DNA from: Burkholderia sp.
GTDB lineage: Bacteria; Pseudomonadota; Gammaproteobacteria; Burkholderiales; Burkholderiaceae
Direction of reading: 5' to 3'
Assembly (NCBI GenBank): GCA_030151225.1
Contig: JASLEG010000084.1
Coordinates: forward strand, 1 to 24,226
Length of the DNA: 24,226 nt
Made by a program: the position numbers and the translations under genes. Shown here piece after piece: positions 9,531 through 16,047 of this stretch. Position 1 is the stretch's first letter. The number at the start of each line of letters is the position of its first letter. The notes beneath the pieces are model-generated. The model saw nothing but the letters and a program-made list of their open reading frames with translations, was not told where the DNA came from and made no database searches.

Positions 9531-9737
9531 TCAGCGGCGCGCGCTCGGCATCGCCAGGCCGATCAGGCCCGCGAGCGTGGCCACCGCGCCGCCGGCGACG
9601 AGCAGGATCGTCTTGGTGGCGGGCGAGCCCGTGAACAGGCGCGACATGCTGTCGTTGAACGAATGGAAGGACTGGCCACCGAAGTACAGCAGCACGATGC
9701 CGCCGACGATCAGCGCGACCGAAATCGCTCGGGTCAT
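9531..9737 (-). CDS. DUF3185 family small membrane protein
   Basis: 68 residues. The sequence matches my recollection of DUF3185: an N-terminal membrane helix (about 4-21, ISVALIVGGIVLLYFGG), a polar loop with SFHSFNDSMSRLFTGSP (23-39), and a second helix (about 43-62). Function is unknown; both ends are short, so it is probably an integral inner-membrane protein. The ATG at 9737 was chosen because it gives the family start MTRAIS; a longer frame upstream adds an Arg/Pro-rich tail that overlaps the predicted promoter. It has its own likely promoter. Shine-Dalgarno is weak. Confidence 0.85.
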   Translation of the reverse strand: MTRAISVALIVGGIVLLYFGGQSFHSFNDSMSRLFTGSPATKTILLVAGGAVATLAGLIGLAMPSARR

Positions 9738-9771
9738 GAAGTTACTCGCTGGGACACGTTCAGGACGCCGC

Positions 9772-9800
9772 AGTGTAGGGGAACGGCGCGGCCGCGTCCA
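9772..9800 (-). promoter_or_regulatory. Putative promoter of the DUF3185 gene
   Basis: On the minus strand TGGACG (9800-9795) and TACACT (9777-9772) are 17 bases apart, with a predicted leader of about 28 nt. The -35 abuts the inverted repeat at 9801-9822. Confidence 0.45.
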
Positions 9801-9883
9801 CGGCACGGGCAAGGCCGTGCCGGGCAGAAGCCCGAAGCTGAAGCGAGCGTGGATGAGGCGGAGCCGCCGCGCAGCGAGTGCGC
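9801..9883. repeat. Cluster of four short inverted repeats
   Basis: Four hairpins lie close together between two small membrane-protein genes: CGGCACGG/CCGTGCCG (9801-9808 with 9815-9822), CGGGC/GCCCG (9821-9825 with 9830-9834), GGCGG/CCGCC (9857-9861 with 9864-9868) and GCGCA/TGCGC (9869-9873 with 9879-9883). None is followed by a T run. The block resembles a REP-like element or a structured 3' untranslated region of the upstream 61-residue gene. Confidence 0.4.
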
Positions 9884-9909
9884 AGAGGCCCGCTACCCGG
9901 AAGGCGGCG

Positions 9910-10095
9910 CTAGATCAGCGCCGGCAGACCTTCCACCAGCAGCAGCGCGATGCCCACCCCGAGCACGGCGCCGAGCACGCGCAACAGGTTGTGTCGCACG
10001 TGATGCGTGCCGCAGGGAACCGCACCGAGGAAGAGGGCGCCGGCGAGCGCCATCGGAATCAGAAGAATGAAATCGCCGATCGTGAAGTAACCCAT
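9910..10095 (-). CDS. Small two-helix membrane protein, 61 residues
   Basis: I do not recognise a family. Two hydrophobic helices are clear: about 8-27 (DFILLIPMALAGALFLGAVP) and about 38-58 (LRVLGAVLGVGIALLLVEGL), joined by a His/Arg-containing turn with CGTHHVRHN (28-36). The histidines and cysteine in the turn could bind a metal, but that is speculation. The ATG at 10095 has GGGAG 7 bases upstream, a good ribosome binding site, which is the main reason to call this short gene. A frame beginning further upstream at 10159 is in a different reading frame and lacks such a site. Confidence 0.72.
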   Translation of the reverse strand: MGYFTIGDFILLIPMALAGALFLGAVPCGTHHVRHNLLRVLGAVLGVGIALLLVEGLPALI

Positions 10096-10148
10096 GTTCG
10101 TCTCCCATCTCCGTCTGATCCGCCTGTTTTTTGCGGGCGGCTGGATCG

Positions 10149-10154
10149 AGTATA
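10149..10154 (-). promoter_or_regulatory. Possible -10 element for the 61-residue gene
   Basis: TATACT on the minus strand (10154-10149) is a good -10 but no matching -35 is seen. A start near 10142 would place the pairing CCGCC/GGCGG (10120-10124 with 10136-10140, A-rich loop) in the leader. Confidence 0.35.
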
Positions 10155-10233
10155 GGCAAGGAAACGGATCATTTCGGCTTCCGGATTATTGCAAATACAG
10201 AGAAATATCTCCCGGAATCGATCGGCGGCGGCG

Positions 10234-11187
10234 TTACGCTATTTCGCTTTCCGAAGCATTACCGACGGCTTTCCTTTTCCGCTGTGCACGATCGGGCGCG
10301 TGGCGAAACACCAGCACGAGGCCGGTCAGGATCGCGGCCATCCCGGCGAGTTCGAGCGCGCCGGGCAGGTGCCCGAAGCTGGCTGCGTCCATCAGCGTGG
10401 TGACCACCGGCACGAGGTAGAACAGGCTCGTGACGTTGACGGCGTCGCCGTCGCGCATCAGCCGGTAGAACAGCATCTGCCCGCCCACCGAGATCACCAG
10501 GCCGAGCCACGCCACCGACACCCACAGCGGCCAGCCGCCGGCCGCGATCGCGGCGAGGGCACCTTCACCGCTCGCGCCCGCGCTGGCCGGCATCAGCGGC
10601 AGGCAGGCGAGGCTCATCGCGAGGCCGATCGTGTTCTGCAGCGCGAGGCCGTCGGCCGGCGCCACGCCGCTGTGCTTCTGCAGCAGGGCGCCGGCCGTGA
10701 TCGCGACGAGCGCGGCCAGCGCGATGGCGATGCCGGCCAGCGACACGCCGCCGCCGTCGAGCCCGTGCCACACCACCAGCGCGAGCCCGGTCAGCGCCAG
10801 CAGCAGGCCGGCCGCGCGCGGCACGGACCAGCGCCGCTCCACCAGCGCGAGCGTGAGGAGCGGCTGCGCGCCGAGCAGCGTGGCGAGCATGCCGGGCGTG
10901 ATGCCGTGTTCGAGCGCGAGCAGATAGGTGATCGAATAGCCGCCCATCAGCACGCCGATCGCGGCGGTGATGCGCCGCCCGCCACGCGGCGGCAGCCAGC
11001 GGCCGCGCCGCAGCGCGATCGCGATCGCGATCAGCGCGAGCGAGGCCACGGCGAAGCGGGCACCGAGCAACACGAGCGCCGGCGCGTGGCGCAGGCCGAG
11101 TTCGGCGAAGATCGCGCCGCTGCTCCACAGCAGCACGAAGGCGGTGGTGGTGAAATGCGCGCGCAAGGCGCGTTGAACGAAACGCAT
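10234..11187 (-). CDS. EamA/DMT superfamily transporter
   Basis: 317 residues with about ten hydrophobic helices arranged as two EamA repeats (roughly 12-140 and 150-300), the layout of drug/metabolite exporters such as RhtA/YdcZ-like permeases. The first repeat starts TTTAFVLLWSSGAIFAELGLRHA, a typical EamA opening; the second contains GGQMLFYRLMRDGDAVNVTSLFYLVPVVTTLM, the conserved helix 8-9 region. The C-terminus is a short basic cytoplasmic tail. The ATG at 11187 has AGGGA 6 bases upstream; a start 15 codons earlier (11232) would add a polar tail and lacks a good site. Substrate unknown, probably an amino acid or metabolite exporter. Confidence 0.88.
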   Translation of the reverse strand: MRFVQRALRAHFTTTAFVLLWSSGAIFAELGLRHAPALVLLGARFAVASLALIAIAIALRRGRWLPPRGGRRITAAIGVLMGGYSITYLLALEHGITPGMLATLLGAQPLLTLALVERRWSVPRAAGLLLALTGLALVVWHGLDGGGVSLAGIAIALAALVAITAGALLQKHSGVAPADGLALQNTIGLAMSLACLPLMPASAGASGEGALAAIAAGGWPLWVSVAWLGLVISVGGQMLFYRLMRDGDAVNVTSLFYLVPVVTTLMDAASFGHLPGALELAGMAAILTGLVLVFRHAPDRAQRKRKAVGNASESEIA

Positions 11188-11351
11188 GAGGAATCCCTGG
11201 TCGATCGAGATCGAAATCGGAGGCGGCCGCATGTCGACCGGGCCGCTGGCGTCAGGCGCGAGCGAACCGGTGCAGGAAACAGGCGGAACCGCCGGACGAC
11301 AACGTGCCGACGCGTGAACGAACTGAATGGGCTGAGCGTGTCAGCCGACGT

Positions 11352-11501
11352 TCAGGCGCGCCGGGCGGCAGCGCGAGGCGGCGGCGGGGCGCCGACGCGC
11401 GGCGGATCGACGGGGGGAGGCGGAGCGGCTTGCGCGCGCACGAGCCGCCGCACGAGGGGCGGCAGGCAATCGATGGCGTGGACGGGCGCGTTGGGCCGCA
11501 T
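11352..11501 (-). CDS. Possible 49-residue leader ORF, Pro/Arg-rich
   Basis: The frame starts MRPNAPVHAIDCLPPLVRRL and continues with Pro and Arg clusters (PPPPVDPPR, PPPPRAAARR). Codons end mostly in G or C, as in native genes, but no Shine-Dalgarno precedes the ATG at 11501. It starts about 30 nt after a predicted transcription start and its stop is 6 bases from a hairpin, about 165 bases before the EamA start. Proline runs slow ribosomes, so a translational leader is conceivable. It may also be chance in GC-rich DNA. Confidence 0.25.
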   Translation of the reverse strand: MRPNAPVHAIDCLPPLVRRLVRAQAAPPPPVDPPRVGAPPPPRAAARRA

Positions 11502-11529
11502 GGTTCGGGAACCGGGATGAAGCGAAGGA

Positions 11530-11565
11530 AACGTCACGTTAGCGCATCGCGCGGGGATTCGGCAA
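11530..11565 (-). promoter_or_regulatory. Putative EamA-operon promoter with overlapping palindrome
   Basis: On the minus strand TTGCCG (11565-11560) and TAACGT (11541-11536) are 18 bases apart. The perfect 11-base palindrome AACGT-C-ACGTT (11530-11540) overlaps the -10 and the predicted start, a typical repressor position. Confidence 0.45.
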
Positions 11566-11646
11566 GCACGCGATGCAGGATGGGCGCGCGGGCGTGGCGA
11601 TCGGCGCGCGATATGCCGGTTCCGGCACAAGGCGCGCGCCCCGCGT

Positions 11647-12936
11647 TCAGGCGCTGCCGGTCCGCTCGCGCGTGCGCAGCCAGCTCGACGCGACCAGCCC
11701 CACCACCAGCAGCGCGCCCACCAGCGCGGCCACGCCATGCCAGCCCGAGCTGCTCCAGGCATGGCCGCCGAGCGAGCCGACCACGCTCGAGCCGATGTAG
11801 TACGACAGCAGGTAGAGCGCGGCGGCCTGGCCCTTGCCCTCGCGCGCGAGCCGGCCCACCCAGCCGCTGGCCACCGAATGGCCGGCGAAGAAGCCGAAGG
11901 TCAGGCAGGCGATGCCGGCCGCGATCGTGGCCACCGGCGAGAGCAGCGTGAGCGCCACGCCGATGCCCATCATCACGATGCTGCCGATCAGCACGCGCCC
12001 GCGCCCGATCGAATCGGCCATGCGCCCCGACCACGGCGAGGCCACCACGCCCACCAGATACACCACGAAGATCGCGCCGATGGTGGCCTGGTTCATCGAA
12101 TACGGCGGCGCGAGCAGGCGGTAGCCGATGTAGTTGTAGAGCGTGACGAAGCTGCCCATCAGCACGAAGGCCATCAGAAACAGCACCGGCAGCTCGCGGC
12201 GCCCGGTCAGGTGCCGGGCGAGCGCGCTGCGGTGATGGGCGAGGCCGAGCCCGCGGCGCGGCGTGAAGTGGCGCGACGGCGGCAGCAGCGAGCGGAACGC
12301 GAGCATCGCCGCGATCCCCAGCACGCCGATGCCGGCCACCGCGAAGCGCCAGCCGAACAGCTCGGCCAGCACGCCGGTGATCACGCGCCCGGCCATCCCG
12401 CCGATCGCGGTGCCGCCCACGTACAGTCCCATCGCGAGCCCGAGCCCGTCCGGATGCACTTCCTCGGCCAGATACGCCATCGCCACGGCCGGCACGCCGC
12501 CGAGCGAGAGGCCGGTCAGCGCGCGCAGCACCAGCAGCTCGTGCCAGTGCGGCACGAACGCGGCCGCGAGCGTGAACAGCGACGAGGCCGTCAGCGACAG
12601 CGTCATCAGCTTGTGGCGGCTCAGGCCTTCCGACACGAAGCCGGCCACGAAGATCGCGAGCGCGAGCGAGGCCGTGGCGAACGACAGGGACAGGCTGCTC
12701 TGCGCCGGGCTCACCGCGAACGCACCCGAGAATTCGGGCAGCAGCGGCTGCACGTAGTAGAGCAGCGAGAAGGTGGCGAAGCCGGCGCACAGCAGCGCGA
12801 CGCTCGCATGCCAGTAGCCGCGCGAACCGCGTTCGAGGTAGGGGGCGAGGGCGGGGTCGATGGCAGGCGCGGCGGCGGGGTTGGCCTCGTCGGGCCGGCT
12901 GGTGGCCGGCTGCGGCGACCGGGGTGAAGCACTCAC
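11647..12936 (-). CDS. MFS transporter, YnfM-like
   Basis: 429 residues with twelve predicted membrane helices in two six-helix halves after a 40-residue Pro/Ala-rich cytoplasmic N-terminus. Close in style to E. coli YnfM and related putative arabinose/drug efflux carriers: helix 1 contains FATFSLLYYVQPLLPEFS (about 53-70), and a motif A-like loop VSEGLSRHKLM (101-111) lies between helices 2 and 3; LTGLSLGGVPAVAMAYLAEEV marks helix 4. The GTG at 12936 was chosen because CGGAG lies 8 bases upstream and the helix-1 spacing fits the family; an ATG at 13017 would add 27 basic residues. It is divergent from the 70-residue gene at 13294. Substrate unknown. Confidence 0.88.
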   Translation of the reverse strand: MSASPRSPQPATSRPDEANPAAAPAIDPALAPYLERGSRGYWHASVALLCAGFATFSLLYYVQPLLPEFSGAFAVSPAQSSLSLSFATASLALAIFVAGFVSEGLSRHKLMTLSLTASSLFTLAAAFVPHWHELLVLRALTGLSLGGVPAVAMAYLAEEVHPDGLGLAMGLYVGGTAIGGMAGRVITGVLAELFGWRFAVAGIGVLGIAAMLAFRSLLPPSRHFTPRRGLGLAHHRSALARHLTGRRELPVLFLMAFVLMGSFVTLYNYIGYRLLAPPYSMNQATIGAIFVVYLVGVVASPWSGRMADSIGRGRVLIGSIVMMGIGVALTLLSPVATIAAGIACLTFGFFAGHSVASGWVGRLAREGKGQAAALYLLSYYIGSSVVGSLGGHAWSSSGWHGVAALVGALLVVGLVASSWLRTRERTGSA

Positions 12937-13293
12937 GCGGGTTCTCCGTGCAATGGGCAAACCGCCACGATACGCCGGTCGTCCGTTTCGCGTCGCGCCG
13001 TGCCCCCGCGCATTCACCGGTTTCGTGGTGTGTGCAACGTCATGCCATGTGCATGTTTTTGTGTTCTGCTGAGCGTCACGAGACTCGGGTTATGATGGTG
13101 CACGCCGGTTGGATTGCCGTCACGGCCGATCAAGTCCCGCTTTCGTCAGGGGCGGCTGCGATCGCGGCCGGCATCGACGCCATTCCATCGAAGTACGAAT
13201 CGGTTCACAACGGAGTCGCCGCCACGCCCATGTGGCAGCGGTTTCCGGTATTTACGGCTGATCCAACAGCCGGTTTTGAAGCGGGGAAACATC
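12937..13293. promoter_or_regulatory. Divergent control region, MFS gene / 70-residue gene
   Basis: This 357-base gap contains the dyad CATGC-N5-GCATG (13041-13055) followed by TTTTT, a plus-strand TATGAT (13091-13096) usable as a -10, and near the end a hairpin CGGCTG/CAGCCG (13255-13260 with 13267-13272) followed by GTTTT, 20 bases before the ATG at 13294. No gene is apparent. The plus-strand leader would be nearly 200 nt. Confidence 0.4.
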
Positions 13294-13506
13294 ATGCATG
13301 TCGGTTCGATTGTCTGCACTACGCATATCGCCGTTCCGAAGGGTGCTCGCGGCATCGTCCAGCGCATCCTCGGTGACATGGCGATGGTGACCTGGTACGC
13401 GGGCGTGCCGGGCGATTCGAAGGAACTCAATACCGAGCCCTTCTTTCTCGAGGATCTGATCGACACGGGCGAATCCGTGCTGCCCGCGGGCGCCGCGATT
13501 CACTGA
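13294..13506 (+). CDS. Small hypothetical protein, 70 residues, possibly SH3/KOW-like
   Basis: I recall similar short proteins in Burkholderia but no named family. The sequence is acidic to neutral with alternating hydrophobic residues: GSIVCTTHIAV (4-14), KGARGIVQRILGDMAMVTWYAG (16-37) and an acidic tail with EPFFLEDLIDTG. The pattern G-x-V then KGxRGxVxxIxGDxAxVxW resembles the strand-turn of KOW/SH3-like barrels, which is my inference. Two cysteine/histidine residues near 8-11 (CTTH) are noticeable. GGGG lies about 10 bases before the ATG at 13294. Codon use is native. It may be co-transcribed with srkA, which starts 40 bases downstream. Confidence 0.72.
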   Translation: MHVGSIVCTTHIAVPKGARGIVQRILGDMAMVTWYAGVPGDSKELNTEPFFLEDLIDTGESVLPAGAAIH

Positions 13507-13511
13507 CACCC

Positions 13512-13540
13512 TCGTCAAGCGCACCCGCGCGCGGCACAAT
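13512..13540 (+). promoter_or_regulatory. Possible srkA promoter giving a leaderless mRNA
   Basis: TCGTCA (13512-13517) and CACAAT (13535-13540) are 17 bases apart. The expected start, 7 bases past the -10, is the A of the srkA ATG. Both hexamers match only four of six consensus positions or so. Confidence 0.3.
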
Positions 13541-13546
13541 GCGGGC

Positions 13547-14578
13547 ATGCACGACGAACCCATCGAACCCACCCCGGCCGGCGCCAGCGCCGGCCTTCCT
13601 TTTGCGGGCCTGACGCCCGAGCGCGTGCTCGACGCGCTCGACAGCGTGCTGATGCCCGCGGGCCTGCGCACCGACGGCCGCCTGCTCGCGCTGAACAGCT
13701 ACGAGAACCGCGTCTATCAGGTCGGTCTCGAGGACGCGCAGCCGATCGTCGCGAAGTTCTACCGGCCGAATCGCTGGAGCGACGCGGCGATCCTCGAGGA
13801 GCACGGCTTCGTGGCCGAACTCGCCGCGCGCGAGATTCCGGCCGTGCCGGCGCGCGCCTTCGACGGCCACACGCTGCACGCCTTCGAGGGCTTCCGCTTC
13901 TCGGTGTTCGAACGGCGCGGCGGCCGCGCGCCCGATCTGGACCGGCGCGACACGCTCGAATGGCTGGGCCGCTTCATCGGCCGGATCCACGCGGTGGGCG
14001 CCACCGCCTCATATCGCGAGCGGCCCGTGCTCGACATCCGCAGCTTCGGTTACGACTCGCGCGACACTCTGCTGTCGGCCGGCATGATCCCTGCCGAGCT
14101 GCGCGACGCATATCAGACAGTGCTCGGCCTCGCGCTCGAGGGCATCGAGGCCGCGTTCGAGCGTGCCGGCGGCGTGCGCCTGCTGCGCACGCACGGCGAC
14201 TGTCATCCGAGCAACGTGCTGTGGACCGATGCGGGCCCGCACTTCGTCGATTTCGACGACAGCCGCATGGCGCCCGCGATTCAGGACTTGTGGCTGCTGC
14301 TGCCCGGCGATCGCGCCGGAGCCTCGGCCGCGCTTGCCGATCTGCTGGCCGGCTACGAGGATTTCTGCGAATTCGATCCGCGCGAGCTGCACCTGGTGGA
14401 AGCACTGCGCACGCTGCGGCTGATCCACTACTCGGCGTGGCTCGCGCGGCGCTGGGACGATCCCGCGTTTCCCGCCGCGTTTCCGTGGTTCAACACGCCC
14501 CGCTACTGGGAAGAGCGCGTGCTGGAGCTGCGCGAGCAGATCGGCGCGATGCAGGAAGGGCCGCTCTGGCCCGTGTGA
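13547..14578 (+). CDS. srkA: Stress response Ser/Thr kinase SrkA (YihE) family
   Basis: 343 residues, slightly longer than E. coli SrkA (328). An APH-fold kinase that in E. coli counters stress-induced death and Cpx/MazF effects. Visible motifs are the nucleotide-binding lysine K70 (IVAKFYRP), the catalytic loop HGDCHPSN (216-223, D218 base, N223 metal ligand) and the metal-binding DFDD (235-238). The opening block LNSYENRVYQVG (49-60) is the SrkA glycine-poor nucleotide loop. The ATG at 13547 fits the family; no Shine-Dalgarno is present. In E. coli srkA precedes dsbA; here it is followed, tail to tail, by an aldehyde dehydrogenase 15 bases away. Confidence 0.92.
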   Translation: MHDEPIEPTPAGASAGLPFAGLTPERVLDALDSVLMPAGLRTDGRLLALNSYENRVYQVGLEDAQPIVAKFYRPNRWSDAAILEEHGFVAELAAREIPAVPARAFDGHTLHAFEGFRFSVFERRGGRAPDLDRRDTLEWLGRFIGRIHAVGATASYRERPVLDIRSFGYDSRDTLLSAGMIPAELRDAYQTVLGLALEGIEAAFERAGGVRLLRTHGDCHPSNVLWTDAGPHFVDFDDSRMAPAIQDLWLLLPGDRAGASAALADLLAGYEDFCEFDPRELHLVEALRTLRLIHYSAWLARRWDDPAFPAAFPWFNTPRYWEERVLELREQIGAMQEGPLWPV

Positions 14579-14593
14579 GCGCGGTGGCCCCGC

Positions 14594-16012
14594 TCAGAAC
14601 CGCAACATCAGCTTGATCAGCCCCGCGAAGCGCCGGCCGTAAGGCGGTGCGAGCAGGTTGCGCGCGTTCAAGCGCGACTGCGTGAGCACCGGCTTGAGCT
14701 TCGAGAAGGTGACGAAGCCGTCGTAGCCGTGATACGCGCCCATGCCGCTCGCGCCGATGCCGCCGAACGGCAGCGAGCCGCAGGCGATGTGCATCAGCGT
14801 CTCGTTGATCGACACGCCGCCCGAGATCGTGTCGCGCATCACGCGATCGATGCTCGCGCGCGATTCCTCGAACAGATACAGCGCGAGCGGCCGCGGCCGC
14901 GCATTGACGTAGGCGATCGCCTGTTCGAGCGTGTCGTAGGGCACGATCGGCAGCAGCGGCCCGAAGATCTCCTCCTGCATCAGCGCGCAGGCGTCGGGCG
15001 CACCGGTGACGGCGATCGGCGCGAAGCGACGCAGCGCGGGATCGGCGCCCGCGTCGGCCAGCGCGTGCAGCGTCGCGCCGCCGGCCTGTGCCTCGGCGGC
15101 GAGCCGTTCGAGCCGCGCGAAATGGCGCTCCGACACGATCGAGGTGTAATCGCCGTTGTGCGCGAAATCGGGGTACAGCTTCGCGATGCGATGGCGCGCC
15201 CGCGCGATGAACGCATCCTCGCGGCCGCGCGGCACCAGCACGTAATCGGGCGCGATGCAGGTCTGGCCCGCGTTGAGCGTCTTGCCGGCGACGATCGAAT
15301 CCACCGCGTGGTCGAAGCGCGCGCCGGAGCCCACGATCGCCGGCGACTTGCCACCGAGCTCGAGCGTGACCGGCGTCAGATGATCGGCGGCCGCGCGCAT
15401 CACGTGGCGGCCCACCTGGGTGGAACCGGTGAACAGCAGATGGTCGAACGGCAGCCGGCTGAATGCCGCGCCGATCTCGGCGTCGCCGTTGACCACCGCC
15501 ACGTGGTCGCGGGAGAAGGTGCGGGAGATCAGGACCTCGAACAATTCCGAGGTGCGCGGCGTGAGCTCGGACATCTTCACGATCGCGCGGTTGCCGGCGG
15601 CGAGCGCGCAGATCAGCGGGCCGGCCGCGAGCAGCACCGGGTAGTTCCACGGCACCACGATGCCGACCACGCCCACCGGTTGCGGCATCACGCGCGCGCG
15701 CGCCGGCATCAGCCACTTGTTCATCGGCTTGCGGCGCGCGCGCATCCAGCGCTGGCCGTGGCGCAGCGCCTCGTCGATCTCCTCCTTGGCCATCCAGATC
15801 TCGGAGAGCAGCACTTCCTGCTTCGCGCGCTGGCCGAAGTCGGCGTCGATTGCCTCGGCCAGCGCGTCGGCGTTGTCGAGCAGCATCGCGCGCAGCGCGC
15901 GCAGATGCCCCGAGCGGGCGTCCCACGACGGATACGGGGCACGCAGCCAGGCGGCGCGCTGGTCATGCAGCAACGCGTCGAGCGCGGCGAGGCCGGGCAG
16001 GTCGTTCTTCAT
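14594..16012 (-). CDS. Coniferyl aldehyde dehydrogenase-like NAD(P)-dependent aldehyde dehydrogenase
   Basis: 472 residues. It oxidises an aldehyde to the acid; the closest group by sequence style is the CalB/coniferyl aldehyde dehydrogenase class, which also includes membrane-associated long-chain enzymes. Catalytic residues are present: N123 (VPWNYP), E218 (LELGGKSP) and C252 (NAGQTCIAPD). The family start includes DFGQRAKQEVLLSEIW (58-73). PFGGIGASGMGAYHG (415-429) is the conserved C-terminal block. The ATG at 16012 has a strong GGAGGAG site. It starts 35 bases after the AidB-like gene on the same strand, so they form a two-gene operon. True substrate unknown; an aliphatic or aromatic aldehyde made by the nearby GMC enzyme is plausible. 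Confidence 0.9.
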   Translation of the reverse strand: MKNDLPGLAALDALLHDQRAAWLRAPYPSWDARSGHLRALRAMLLDNADALAEAIDADFGQRAKQEVLLSEIWMAKEEIDEALRHGQRWMRARRKPMNKWLMPARARVMPQPVGVVGIVVPWNYPVLLAAGPLICALAAGNRAIVKMSELTPRTSELFEVLISRTFSRDHVAVVNGDAEIGAAFSRLPFDHLLFTGSTQVGRHVMRAAADHLTPVTLELGGKSPAIVGSGARFDHAVDSIVAGKTLNAGQTCIAPDYVLVPRGREDAFIARARHRIAKLYPDFAHNGDYTSIVSERHFARLERLAAEAQAGGATLHALADAGADPALRRFAPIAVTGAPDACALMQEEIFGPLLPIVPYDTLEQAIAYVNARPRPLALYLFEESRASIDRVMRDTISGGVSINETLMHIACGSLPFGGIGASGMGAYHGYDGFVTFSKLKPVLTQSRLNARNLLAPPYGRRFAGLIKLMLRF

Positions 16013-16047
16013 CGTCTCCTCCTTGCTGTTGTCGTTCGTCGGGGTAT

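Larger units (their letters stand above)
11188..11646. other. Spacer upstream of the EamA gene
   Basis: This 459-base gap separates the EamA start from the MFS stop. On the minus strand it holds a promoter-like pair (11536-11565), a palindrome, a possible 49-codon ORF (11352-11501) and a hairpin GGCTGA/TCAGCC (11330-11335 with 11341-11346). I see no recognisable homologous gene. Confidence 0.6.

Noticed and set aside
10189..11520. Plus-strand frame crossing the EamA gene and its upstream spacer
   Set aside because: Composition is Arg/Gln/His noise and it is antisense to a clear ten-helix transporter.
11737..12927. Plus-strand frame opposite the MFS gene
   Set aside because: Antisense shadow; the minus strand shows the helix pattern of a real carrier.
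13294..13506. Treating the 70-residue gene and srkA as a toxin-antitoxin pair
   Set aside because: SrkA is a known stand-alone kinase, the spacing is 40 bases and neither protein resembles a toxin or antitoxin.
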